The notes under the pieces were generated by a model. It was not told the origin of the DNA. It worked only from the letters and a program-made list of their open reading frames with translations, and ran no database searches. A DNA stretch of 25,380 bases from Caldifarciminota bacterium UBA2202 (GTDB lineage: Bacteria > Hydrothermota > 32-111), in NCBI GenBank assembly GCA_002327905.1, contig DCUY01000049.1:155-25534 (forward strand), given 5' to 3'. Shown here in pieces: positions 17,955-25,154 of the stretch; the first letter of the stretch is position 1, and each line of letters starts with the position of its first letter. The translations under genes were made by a program, and so were the position numbers.

Positions 17955-20900
17955 AATCACAGAATCATCCATTGAAACTTACGCGATAGAACTCCTTGAA
18001 AAGCAGGGGTATAAATATCTTTATGGGCCGGAAATTGCACCTGATAGCGAAGCGTCGGAAAAGCTCCCATTTGATATAAATATTCGCAAGTCATTTGAAG
18101 AAGTTCTGCTTGTTGATGAAGTGAGAAAAGCATTAAAAAGAATAAATCCCAAAACCGATGATGATGCGATTGATGATGCCATTAAGCAGATAAGAAGATT
18201 GAATTCACCTGAGCTAATCACGAACAATGAAGCATTTCATCGGATGCTAACCGAAGGAATTAAAATTAGCTATCAGAAAGAGGGACAGAGCAGAGGAGAT
18301 ATACTTTGGCTTATTGATTTCAACAAGCCGGAAAACAATGAATTTTTTGTGATAAATCAATTTGCAATAATTGAGAATCATGTAAGCAAAAGACCTGATG
18401 TGATACTCTTTGTTAATGGGCTACCGCTTGTTGTAATTGAATTGAAAAATCCGGCTGATGAAAATGCGACTGTCAACTCGGCGTTTAGGCAGTTTCAAAC
18501 CTACAAACAGACGATACCCACTTTATTTACTCACAATGGATTTTTAGTTATATCAGACGGGCTTGAAGCTCGTGCAGGAACAATTACATCAGAACTCAAC
18601 AGATTTATGGCATGGAAGACTTCGGACGGACAAAATGAAGCATCAAGCAAAGTGGGACAACTTGAAACTTTGATAAAAGGAATGTTGAATAAGAATACAT
18701 TGCTCGACTTGATAAGACATTTTATTGTATTTGAAAAGACAAAAAAAGAAGTAAAAGAGACCAATCAGACATTTATTCAAACAGAAAAGAAACTTGCGGC
18801 GTATCATCAGTATTACGCAGTCAATAAAGCAGTTGAGTCAACACTAAGAGCATCTAATTATATTAAAAAGGATTTTACTAAGGCAAATACAATTGAAGAA
18901 TCACCGGATTTCTTTGGTTTGAAAAATGTTGACTCACAGCCGATTGGAGACAGGAAGGGCGGAGTTGTCTGGCATACTCAAGGAAGCGGGAAATCGCTTT
19001 CAATGGTATTTTATGCAGGAAAAATAGTTCTTGCAATGGATAATCCGACAATAGTCGTTATTACTGATAGAAATGACCTTGATGATCAGTTGTTCGACAC
19101 TTTTGCATCTTCAAAGCAGTTGTTAAGGCAAGAACCGGTTCAGGCAGAAACGAGAGAAGATTTGAAAAGATTGTTAAAAGTAGCATCAGGAGGAATCGTT
19201 TTTACAACAATACAAAAGTTTTTCCCTGATGATGGAAATATACATGAATTGTTGACTGACAGAGGTAATGTGATTGTAATAGCAGATGAAGCCCATAGAA
19301 CGCAGTATGGTTTCAAGGGCAAGACAATTGATGATACGGATAATGATGGAAATGTTGTCGGCAAGAGGCTTGTATATGGATTTGCCAAATACCTTAGAGA
19401 TGCTTTGCCAAATGCGACATTCTTGGGATTCACGGGAACACCGATTGAAAAGATTGATAAAAATACGCCTGCTGTTTTTGGAAATTATGTGGATATTTAT
19501 GATGTTATAAAAGCAATTGATGATGGTGCAACTGTGAGGATTTACTATGAGAGCCGTCTGGCAAAAATAAGTTTGACGGATGAAGGAAAGAAACTCATTA
19601 AGAATTATGATGAGGAGTTGGAGGTTGACGAACTTTCAGAGGTGCAGAAGATAAAGACAAAGTGGACTCAGCTTGAGTCAATAATCGGAAGTGCGGACAG
19701 AATAAGACAAGTTGCAAGGGATATTGTCAACCACTACGAACACAGGAAGGAAATAATAAGCGGAAAGGCAATGATTGTGACAATGTCAAGAAGAATAGCC
19801 GCAGAAATGTATAAAGCAATTATCGAGATAAGACCGGAATGGCATAACAGTGATTTGAAAAAAGGGAAGATTAAAGTTGTAATGACATCAGCTTCATCGG
19901 ACGGACCGGAGATTGAGAAACATCACACGACAAAGGAGCAAAGAAGAGCTTTATCTGACAGAATGAAAGACCCTGATGACGAACTGGAGATAGTTATTGT
20001 GAGGGATATGTGGTTAACCGGATTTGATGCTCCTTGTTTGCACACTCTCTACATTGACAAACCGATGAAGGGGCATAATTTGATGCAGGCAATAGCGAGG
20101 GTGAACCGAGTATATAAAGATAAAACAGGCGGACTTATAGTTGATTATCTTGGGATAGCCTCTGAACTAAAAAAGGCGCTTTCATTTTATTCCGACTCAG
20201 GAGGAAGAGGTGACCCTGCAGAGACACAGGATAAGGCGGTTGATTTGATGCTTGAAAAGCTTGAAGTGGTAGAGCAATTGTTTAATGGATTCGACTTTGA
20301 AGAATATTTTGATGCAGATACAGGCAGAAAACTGTCATTAATACTTTCAGCAGAGGAATATATTCTCGGACTTGAAGATGGCAAAAAAAGGTATATTAAT
20401 GAGGTGACAGCTTTGTCACAGGCATTCTCTATAGCCATACCTCATGAAAAGGCAATGAAAATAAGGGATAAGGTTGCATTCTTTCAGGCAGTCAAGGCAA
20501 GATTGATGAAATTTGATATTACTGCATCAGGCAGAACAAATGAAGAGATAGAGACGGCAATAAAGCAACTTATAGATAATGCACTTGTGGCTGATAAGGT
20601 GATAGATGTATTTGATGCGGCAGGAATAAAGAAACCTGATATATCGATTTTGTCTGATGAATTCCTTTTGGAAGTGAAAAATATGGAGCACAAAAATCTG
20701 GCATTGGAGGCATTGAAGAAATTGCTTCATGACGAAATTAAGTCAAGAATGAAGAGAAATTTGATTCAGAGCAGAACTTTGATGGAGATGCTTGAAAACT
20801 CACTAAAGAAATATCATAACAAGATTCTTACTGCCGCAGAGGTGATTGATGAGCTGATAAAACTATCCAAAGAGATAAAACAGATGGATAAAGAACCGGA

Positions 20901-21198
20901 GGAGATGGGATTGTCACAATACGAATATGCATTTTATTGTGCAATAGCAGATAACAAAAGTGCCATTGAGGTAATGGGGAAGGATAAACTTCGGGAATTG
21001 GCTGTTGTCCTGTATGAAAAGGTCAAACAGAATGCTTCGATAGACTGGACGATTAAGGAGAGTGTGAAGGCAAAGCTGAAAGTCATAGTAAAGCGCATAC
21101 TCCGTCAATACGGTTATCCCCCTGATATGCAAATTCTTGCCACCGAAACCGTATTACATCAAGCTGAACTGATAGCAGATGAACTGACTGGGAAATGA
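17944..21198 (+). CDS. hsdR: Type I restriction-modification system, restriction/translocase subunit
   Basis: HsdR pumps DNA toward the bound complex using ATP and cuts unmodified DNA at a distance. The product has 1084 residues. The N-terminal PD-(D/E)XK nuclease shows D152 and ELK (166-168). Helicase motifs are intact: Walker A TQGSGKS (345-351), DEAH (448-451), FTGTP soon after, and the motif V/VI region (WLTGFDAP, then QAIARVNR). The C-terminal part is the helical domain that contacts HsdM. A longer frame opens at a GTG at 17914, but I prefer the ATG at 17944: GAGG (17934-17937) lies 6 bases upstream and the product then begins with the normal family N-terminus. It overlaps the preceding gene by 11 bases. 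No clear terminator follows. Confidence 0.96.
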   Translation: MTTKITESSIETYAIELLEKQGYKYLYGPEIAPDSEASEKLPFDINIRKSFEEVLLVDEVRKALKRINPKTDDDAIDDAIKQIRRLNSPELITNNEAFHRMLTEGIKISYQKEGQSRGDILWLIDFNKPENNEFFVINQFAIIENHVSKRPDVILFVNGLPLVVIELKNPADENATVNSAFRQFQTYKQTIPTLFTHNGFLVISDGLEARAGTITSELNRFMAWKTSDGQNEASSKVGQLETLIKGMLNKNTLLDLIRHFIVFEKTKKEVKETNQTFIQTEKKLAAYHQYYAVNKAVESTLRASNYIKKDFTKANTIEESPDFFGLKNVDSQPIGDRKGGVVWHTQGSGKSLSMVFYAGKIVLAMDNPTIVVITDRNDLDDQLFDTFASSKQLLRQEPVQAETREDLKRLLKVASGGIVFTTIQKFFPDDGNIHELLTDRGNVIVIADEAHRTQYGFKGKTIDDTDNDGNVVGKRLVYGFAKYLRDALPNATFLGFTGTPIEKIDKNTPAVFGNYVDIYDVIKAIDDGATVRIYYESRLAKISLTDEGKKLIKNYDEELEVDELSEVQKIKTKWTQLESIIGSADRIRQVARDIVNHYEHRKEIISGKAMIVTMSRRIAAEMYKAIIEIRPEWHNSDLKKGKIKVVMTSASSDGPEIEKHHTTKEQRRALSDRMKDPDDELEIVIVRDMWLTGFDAPCLHTLYIDKPMKGHNLMQAIARVNRVYKDKTGGLIVDYLGIASELKKALSFYSDSGGRGDPAETQDKAVDLMLEKLEVVEQLFNGFDFEEYFDADTGRKLSLILSAEEYILGLEDGKKRYINEVTALSQAFSIAIPHEKAMKIRDKVAFFQAVKARLMKFDITASGRTNEEIETAIKQLIDNALVADKVIDVFDAAGIKKPDISILSDEFLLEVKNMEHKNLALEALKKLLHDEIKSRMKRNLIQSRTLMEMLENSLKKYHNKILTAAEVIDELIKLSKEIKQMDKEPEEMGLSQYEYAFYCAIADNKSAIEVMGKDKLRELAVVLYEKVKQNASIDWTIKESVKAKLKVIVKRILRQYGYPPDMQILATETVLHQAELIADELTGK

Positions 21199-21208
21199 CT
21201 AGTACCCC

Positions 21209-21236
21209 TTGACAAATCAGAAAAAATGAATACAAT
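21209..21236 (+). promoter_or_regulatory. Near-consensus sigma-70-type promoter
   Basis: TTGACA (21209-21214, perfect) and TACAAT (21231-21236, one mismatch) are separated by 16 bases. It starts 11 bases after the hsdR stop and is the strongest promoter match I see in the window. It would transcribe the fragment at 21254 and the two-gene unit at 21441-22921. Confidence 0.65.
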
Positions 21237-21253
21237 AAAAAAATGGATGTGTT

Positions 21254-21451
21254 ATGGAAGCTGTAAGTTTAGTTAATCTTGATACTTATAAAGTTGATTT
21301 CAATGAGTATTTTTTACTCAAAAGATACAGATTCCAATTTTTCAATTTTTTTGTGAAAAAAACATATTTCGTAAAAAAAGTACCTACTTGCATTTTTTTT
21401 AAAAAAATATATAATAATTATCTTTTTAAAAGGAGGAATGATGGTTTCTAA
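21254..21451 (+). pseudogene. Possible gene fragment (65 codons)
   Basis: The first 22 or so residues (MEAVSLVNLDTYKVDFNEYF then LL) look like a real N-terminus and loosely recall the lead-in of some PIN-domain proteins, where a DTN motif would follow. Here the frame continues instead into Phe/Lys-rich low-complexity sequence with no PIN motif. It overlaps the next gene by 11 bases in another frame. It may be the stump of a deleted gene or an accidental frame. A near-consensus promoter lies only 18 bases upstream, which is the main reason to list it. Confidence 0.2.
21388..21415 (+). promoter_or_regulatory. Second putative promoter, directly upstream of the 59-residue gene
   Basis: TTGCAT (21388-21393) and a perfect TATAAT (21410-21415) are separated by 16 bases. 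The start point would be about 20 bases before the ATG, just upstream of the strong AGGAGG. The region is very AT-rich, so chance matches are likely. Confidence 0.4.
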
Positions 21452-21620
21452 AGTAATGAGAAAAAAAGTAACCGAAGAGGAATTTTTAAGAGTAAAAAAG
21501 AATGCAGAAGAGATTTTTAAGAGGATAGAAAAATCATGCAATAAGAATGAATCTTTAAAACAATCAATTCACAAAGAACCTATTTCTGTTGAAGAGCTAC
21601 TAAAAGAAATTAATGTTTAA
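21441..21620 (+). CDS. Small charged protein of 59 residues, partner of the papain-like gene
   Basis: Function not recognised. The product is short, Lys/Glu-rich and predicted helical, with a first helix of about 10-33 and a second near 47-58 (ISVEELLKEI). AGGAGG at 21431-21436 is a perfect Shine-Dalgarno. It lies 4 bases from the ATG at 21441 but only 1 base from an in-frame ATG at 21438, so 21441 is preferred. Its stop shares one base with the start of the peptidase-like gene, so the two form a coupled unit. Size and position would fit an antitoxin or inhibitor of the larger protein, but that is only inference. Confidence 0.6.
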   Translation: MVSKVMRKKVTEEEFLRVKKNAEEIFKRIEKSCNKNESLKQSIHKEPISVEELLKEINV

Positions 21621-22921
21621 TGAAGATTTTACCGTTTGATGAATCTTTTTTCGAAGAGTTTAATAACAAAACACACATAATTGATACACTAAAAGAATAT
21701 TTAAAGAATTATCCAGAAAATAGTTGCAAATCCATTTTAGTTGAAGAAGAGTATATTGATAAAAATTACTTGATTGACTATGTCAATTATTATGCTAGAT
21801 GTTTTTTATCACCAAAACGAATTGTTCAAAGAATCCATTTTTTTTCTTTAGACGATGAAACTTTAAAAAATATATTTATGAGTTCAAATGAATATGATAA
21901 AAGTAATGATACTCTCCAAAAAAATTATTTGGGTTTTACTATATTAAAGGATTTGAATAACAGAATAGTAGGAAAAACAGTCTTGAAAGTGTATCCAACG
22001 GATAATTCCAATAATAGATATTTTGGAGTCACTTTCAAAAACGAGATAAATCTTTTCGGATTTCAATTGTTAATTGACTCTGTACCTTTTCAAGAGCAAG
22101 ATAGAGCAACTGCAGCATGCGCGAGTATATCAATTTGGTCTTCAATGGAAATTTTAGAACACAAGTTTAAAGTAAATTTTGCTAAAGCGGCTTCCGAGAT
22201 TACTGAAATTGCAAATGAATGTAGAGTAAGTTCAGGTACTGTATATCCAAGTAATGGGTTAAATGTATATCAGATACTTTATTTTTTTAGAACAATGGGA
22301 TATGAAGGGCTCTATATAAAAAATAAATCAGATGATTTCTATCGAGAAATGATAATGTCTTATCTAGATTTTGGATTGCCAATCATTGCTCTACTAAATT
22401 TACAGGAAGGTAAGAATAAAGCTGATAGACACACTGCTTTAATTACGGGTTATAGGATTGATGAAGATGGTAAAATCATTGAATTTTATGTTCATGATGA
22501 TCAAATAGGTCCATTCATAAAAACAGAATTTATTAATAATGAAATTACTAAATGGTCAAATGAGTGGAAAACAAAACATAATAATGATATTTCTCTTACT
22601 GAAGTTATTATACCAATATATCCGAAAATCAGGGTACCCTTTGAAGAAATCTATTTTAAAAAACAAGAAGAAGAGAACGAGGGAGATCAAGAATGTGATT
22701 TTACAATACTTTTAAGTGATGTTAATACATATAAACAAGATATTCGAAAAGGATTGTTAAAGGTGGAGGAAGAAAGCATTTTATTAAACAATATGTCAAA
22801 ATATTTTTGGATTATCAGGACTAGTTATGGTGACCAAATAGTAAAGGATATTATTTTTGATGCGACAAAAAATGATATAAAAAATCCAATTAATGTTAAA
22901 TACAATTTCAATAAAAATTAA
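21620..22921 (+). CDS. Putative papain/C39-like cysteine peptidase
   Basis: A 433-residue protein with no signal peptide or membrane segment. Residues 148-176 (FGFQLL, SVPFQEQDRATAACASISIW) fit a papain-fold active site: Q158 or Q160 for the oxyanion hole and C167 as nucleophile at the start of a helix. H271 (DRHTALITGY) and D293 (VHDDQIGP) complete a plausible Cys-His-Asp triad. The N-terminal 140 residues include a strand-rich YLGFTILK / RIVGKTVLK element that I recall being associated with this type of protein, and the last 100 residues are unassigned. Cysteine peptidases of this kind can be proteolytic effectors or processing enzymes, and the substrate is unknown. It is coupled to the 59-residue gene. 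There is no good Shine-Dalgarno of its own, which fits start-stop coupling. Confidence 0.65.
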   Translation: MKILPFDESFFEEFNNKTHIIDTLKEYLKNYPENSCKSILVEEEYIDKNYLIDYVNYYARCFLSPKRIVQRIHFFSLDDETLKNIFMSSNEYDKSNDTLQKNYLGFTILKDLNNRIVGKTVLKVYPTDNSNNRYFGVTFKNEINLFGFQLLIDSVPFQEQDRATAACASISIWSSMEILEHKFKVNFAKAASEITEIANECRVSSGTVYPSNGLNVYQILYFFRTMGYEGLYIKNKSDDFYREMIMSYLDFGLPIIALLNLQEGKNKADRHTALITGYRIDEDGKIIEFYVHDDQIGPFIKTEFINNEITKWSNEWKTKHNNDISLTEVIIPIYPKIRVPFEEIYFKKQEEENEGDQECDFTILLSDVNTYKQDIRKGLLKVEEESILLNNMSKYFWIIRTSYGDQIVKDIIFDATKNDIKNPINVKYNFNKN

Positions 22922-23120
22922 ATTCATTAGTGAAAAATTTAATAGAAGTGATGTTGGTGAACGGTGGGGACGATAGGTTTTGTCAATACTTTTAAGCGAT
23001 ACAAGGGACAGGAAGCCATGTACCGTAGGCTTTGAGCTAGGAAAGGACAGAGAGGTGGGAAATGATAAAGGGAAAGATTGCATTTTAGCATTATAATTCA
23101 TAATTTAAATTAAAATAAGT

Positions 23121-23153
23121 ATCAATAAGGTCACAAAATGTGACCTTATTGAT
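23121..23153. repeat. Perfect 15-bp inverted repeat with a 3-base loop
   Basis: The arms ATCAATAAGGTCACA (23121-23135) and TGTGACCTTATTGAT (23139-23153) are exact reverse complements around AAA. No T-run follows on either strand, so a classical rho-independent terminator is less likely than an operator or a transcript hairpin. It lies 25 bases upstream of a putative promoter and about 120 bases before the HEPN-like gene. Confidence 0.85.
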
Positions 23154-23177
23154 TTGGAGTAGGCAGTGATAGACTGG

Positions 23178-23205
23178 TTGACTTTTGTTTACAATTGAAT
23201 AAAAT
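23178..23205 (+). promoter_or_regulatory. Putative promoter of the HEPN three-gene operon
   Basis: TTGACT (23178-23183) and TAAAAT (23200-23205) are separated by 16 bases. Transcription from about 23212 would give a leader of about 65 bases. Consensus match only. Confidence 0.45.
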
Positions 23206-23276
23206 ATATAAATAGAAAAGGAGAAGATAATCAAAATTCGGTCAATTAACGATAAATACAAATCTGCAAAATAATT

Positions 23277-23735
23277 ATGAATGAAATTAGGCTACGCAAA
23301 AAAGAACAAATTGTATTAAACCTATTTTATAATAGGTTTTACGATTTATACGAAGAAATAGGCTGTGATAAATTCTATGAAGAAAATCCTAATTACAGGT
23401 ATTTCAAAATTAAAGAGATTTTTTCAGTTTACAAGGAATTGATGAATTATGAACCAATAAAAAATTATCTTAAGTTTATTAAGCAAGGTGCAAGACCTCC
23501 GTTAGAAGGAGTAATAGCCGAAGATTTGTTTAGTTTTGTAAGAAACATATTATTGCATTTTCCAGTTTTTAATTCATGGGATGATGTATACATCACAAAA
23601 AATATGGCTACTTGGAATATAAAAGGCAGCATACATAAATTTTTGTTAAAAAGCATTGGAATAAAAATCGATCAAAAAGGAACTGCTAAATATAGAATTT
23701 GGGAACAGAGTTTAAAAAAAAATGACTTATATTGA
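23277..23735 (+). CDS. HEPN-like putative RNase, 152 residues
   Basis: A small helical protein. Residues 82-105 carry EDLFSFVRNILLHFPVFNSW, which contains RNxxxH (R89, H94), the canonical HEPN RNase motif in the expected form of arginine plus a polar residue. The flanking hydrophobic helices suit a HEPN core. A catalytic RNA-cleaving role is therefore likely but not shown. The ATG has no good Shine-Dalgarno; AAGGAG at 23218-23223 is too far away. The next gene begins inside its last codons (14-base overlap) at the end of a nine-A run (23714-23722), where slippage could in principle join the two frames. With the following small protein and membrane protein it resembles a compact toxin or abortive-infection module. 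Confidence 0.6.
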   Translation: MNEIRLRKKEQIVLNLFYNRFYDLYEEIGCDKFYEENPNYRYFKIKEIFSVYKELMNYEPIKNYLKFIKQGARPPLEGVIAEDLFSFVRNILLHFPVFNSWDDVYITKNMATWNIKGSIHKFLLKSIGIKIDQKGTAKYRIWEQSLKKNDLY

Positions 23736-24009
23736 AATAAACTTTCCAGAGCATTATGGTGAGGATAATAAGATATTTTTAAAAGATATAATTTCTGAAA
23801 AAGATGGCATAAAGTTTTGCATTTCACTTATGAAGAGTATTCTCGATATACAAATAGAAGGAAACGAAAAACCAGATATTGCAATTATGTCACAAGTGTA
23901 TGTTCCGGTTAAGCAAAATGATTCTAGGATTGAGAAATATAGATTGCATAAAAATGAAGTTACTATTATTGATAAAAAATGTGGGAGTGATAATGAAAAA
24001 ACTAAGTAA
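23722..24009 (+). CDS. Hypothetical protein, 95 residues, in the HEPN operon
   Basis: Function not recognised. The product is mixed alpha/beta and soluble, with a hydrophobic stretch near 30-45 (FCISLMKSILDIQI) too polar for a membrane helix and a Lys-rich end. It overlaps the HEPN gene by 14 bases and the membrane-protein gene by 17 bases, so all three are probably one translational unit. Its position directly behind a putative RNase would suit an antitoxin or adaptor, which is inference only. The ATG follows a run of A residues with no Shine-Dalgarno, consistent with coupled translation. Confidence 0.55.
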   Translation: MTYIEINFPEHYGEDNKIFLKDIISEKDGIKFCISLMKSILDIQIEGNEKPDIAIMSQVYVPVKQNDSRIEKYRLHKNEVTIIDKKCGSDNEKTK

Positions 24010-24496
24010 AAAAAAGATTTTCAGTATGGTAGGAGTGATTGTTGCAATTACGGGATATTTTATTGCCAATGGATATTTGAGTAGTGTGAACTTACTTCTT
24101 ATATATCCTTATGCTCGAAATGTTTTAAAGATTTATGAGAAAAGTGAAAAAATGGAAATTACTCTGAGTATCAATCAAAACAGAAGAGAAATTGAACTGT
24201 TTGAAGAAATTCTCAGAGAGGAAAACCCCAATAACAGATTTCCAATTGATTTCATAAAGGAAGTTATTATTAGCTCAAAGAATAATATAACTTATGCATT
24301 GCTATCAAAAGGCATAGAAGTAAAACCTAAAAGGAAAATCACTGCGATAACTGTGGTTAATGAGCAAATGGAATATAATGTAGGAAATTACACAGAATTT
24401 ATAAAGAGAAGGTATGTGGAGAAAAGTAATAAAATAATTGGAGGAGTAGCATTTGCTATGGGAATTTGTTTATCTATTATTATGATTTTCATATAG
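23993..24496 (+). CDS. Two-transmembrane protein, 167 residues, in the HEPN operon
   Basis: Function not recognised. There are two clear hydrophobic segments, at about 9-29 (starting IFSMVGVIVAITGYF) and at the C-terminus, about 148-167 (IIGGVAFAMGICLSIIMIFI). Between them lie about 115 residues of charged helical and strand sequence. A short Lys-rich N-terminus and a basic stretch before the last helix suggest a hairpin with both ends on the cytoplasmic side and the middle domain outside, or the reverse. The frame opens earlier (23879), but I choose the ATG at 23993: GGGAG (23983-23987) lies 5 bases upstream, and the overlap with the previous gene falls to 17 bases. It could be a membrane effector or anchor. 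Confidence 0.65.
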   Translation: MKKLSKKKIFSMVGVIVAITGYFIANGYLSSVNLLLIYPYARNVLKIYEKSEKMEITLSINQNRREIELFEEILREENPNNRFPIDFIKEVIISSKNNITYALLSKGIEVKPKRKITAITVVNEQMEYNVGNYTEFIKRRYVEKSNKIIGGVAFAMGICLSIIMIFI

Positions 24497-24502
24497 ACTA
24501 GA

Positions 24503-24553
24503 TGGAGGACCGGTGCTTGGATTCTTGACTTCTTGACAGAAGAATCGATAGTC
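24503..24553 (+). repeat. GGACCGGTGCTTGG / TTGACTTCTTGAC unit
   Basis: A CGGTGCTTGGATTC head and TTGACTTCTTGACAGAAG with AATCGATAGTC after it. It is related to 24889-24961, which shares TTGACTTCTT, AGAAGAATC and ATAGTC in the same order. Confidence 0.6.
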
Positions 24554-24561
24554 AAATAAAT

Positions 24562-24608
24562 GATAGATTCTTCACACGAGAACAGCGAATAGAGGCGTTC
24601 AGAATGAC
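24562..24608 (-). repeat. Dispersed repeat family A, inverted copy 1
   Basis: It reads GATAGATTCTTCACACGAG ... AGAGGCGTTCAGAATGAC. Its reverse complement matches 8311-8356 with few differences. Confidence 0.75.
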
Positions 24609-24770
24609 TGATTTAGTTATGAGTTATGAGTTGTGAGAAAAACATCATTAATCGCGAGTCAAAGAGATGCCTTGAGCCGTGAGCTGTGGGCAAAGAACAA
24701 AAGAGAATACCGGTACGCTGGTGACTGGTACGCTTGTATACTAGTAAAATGCAAATACGAAGAAACGAGA

Positions 24771-24816
24771 GAAGCATAGAGATTGCTTCGGCGAAGACGC
24801 CTCGCAACGACGGACG
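24771..24816 (-). repeat. Dispersed repeat family B, inverted copy
   Basis: It reads GAAGCATAGAGATTGCTTCG and continues to CTCGCAACGACGG. Its reverse complement shares a 30-base identical core with 8101-8141 and also resembles 7922-7968. Confidence 0.75.
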
Positions 24817-24821
24817 CGAGT

Positions 24822-24867
24822 GATAGATCCTTCACAGTGGATGGTGAATAGAGGCGTTTAGAATGAC
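24822..24867 (-). repeat. Dispersed repeat family A, inverted copy 2
   Basis: It reads GATAGATCCTTCACAGTGG ... AGAGGCGTTTAGAATGAC. Together with the adjacent B copy it forms an A-B composite equivalent to 8048-8141 in opposite orientation. Confidence 0.7.
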
Positions 24868-24888
24868 TACAAAATATATCTGGGGAAA

Positions 24889-24961
24889 GGTGGGGACGGT
24901 GCATGACTTCTTGACTTCTTCAATAGAAGAATCCATAGTCCACTATCACTAGTCCATTATC
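24889..24961 (+). repeat. GGGGACGGTGCATG unit with TTGACTTCTTCA tail
   Basis: GGTGGGGACGGTGCATG is followed by two GACTTCTT words, AGAAGAATCCATAGTC and a CACTATCACTAGTCCATTATC tail. The same head is found at 25074, and a variant at 22964. Confidence 0.6.
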
Positions 24962-25073
24962 AGAAGAAAGAAAAAGAGTAAGAGCGATGAGAAGTAAACA
25001 TAGTATGCTGGTGACTGGTGATTAAGACGCCTTGAGCCATACGCCATGGGCTAGAATAATCAAATACAGAAAA

Positions 25074-25107
25074 TGGGGACGGTGCATGTAAAGTTGTAAA
25101 GTCAGCT
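25074..25107 (+). repeat. GGGGACGGTGCATG unit with TAAAGTTGTAAAGTC tail
   Basis: The head is identical to the previous unit, but the tail is different: TAAAGTTGTAAAGTC, itself a small direct repeat. The left-hand tandem at 8239-8308 carries the related AGGGACGGAGTATAC on the minus strand. Confidence 0.6.
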
Positions 25108-25154
25108 CAAAAAGACGCCGAGAGCCTTGTGCCATGAGCAAAACAAAATCAAAG

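Larger units (their letters stand above)
22922..23276. other. Gene-free spacer with repeat trace, palindrome and promoter
   Basis: The first part (about 22950-23095) is more GC-rich than its surroundings. It contains GGTGGGGACGATAGG, resembling the GGGGACGG units at 24889 and 25074, and then about 39 sense codons (22974-23090) without a start, which I do not recognise; it may be a decayed element. A perfect hairpin follows at 23121-23153, then a promoter at 23178-23205. AAGGAG (23218-23223) has no usable start codon near it. Confidence 0.6.

Noticed and set aside
23121..23153. Rho-independent terminator for the peptidase-like gene
   Set aside because: The stem is perfect, but it lies 200 bases from the stop codon and lacks a T-run on either side.
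23879..23992. Upstream ATG as start of the two-TM protein
   Set aside because: It would overlap the 95-residue gene by more than 130 bases and has no ribosome site. The ATG at 23993 has GGGAG at the right distance and places the Lys-rich start before the first membrane helix.
24613..24904. Two overlapping minus-strand open frames (64 and 81 codons)
   Set aside because: Both lie within inverted repeat copies and share translated words (RGVFAEAIS) with the left-hand repeat frame, so they are repeat-derived, not genes.
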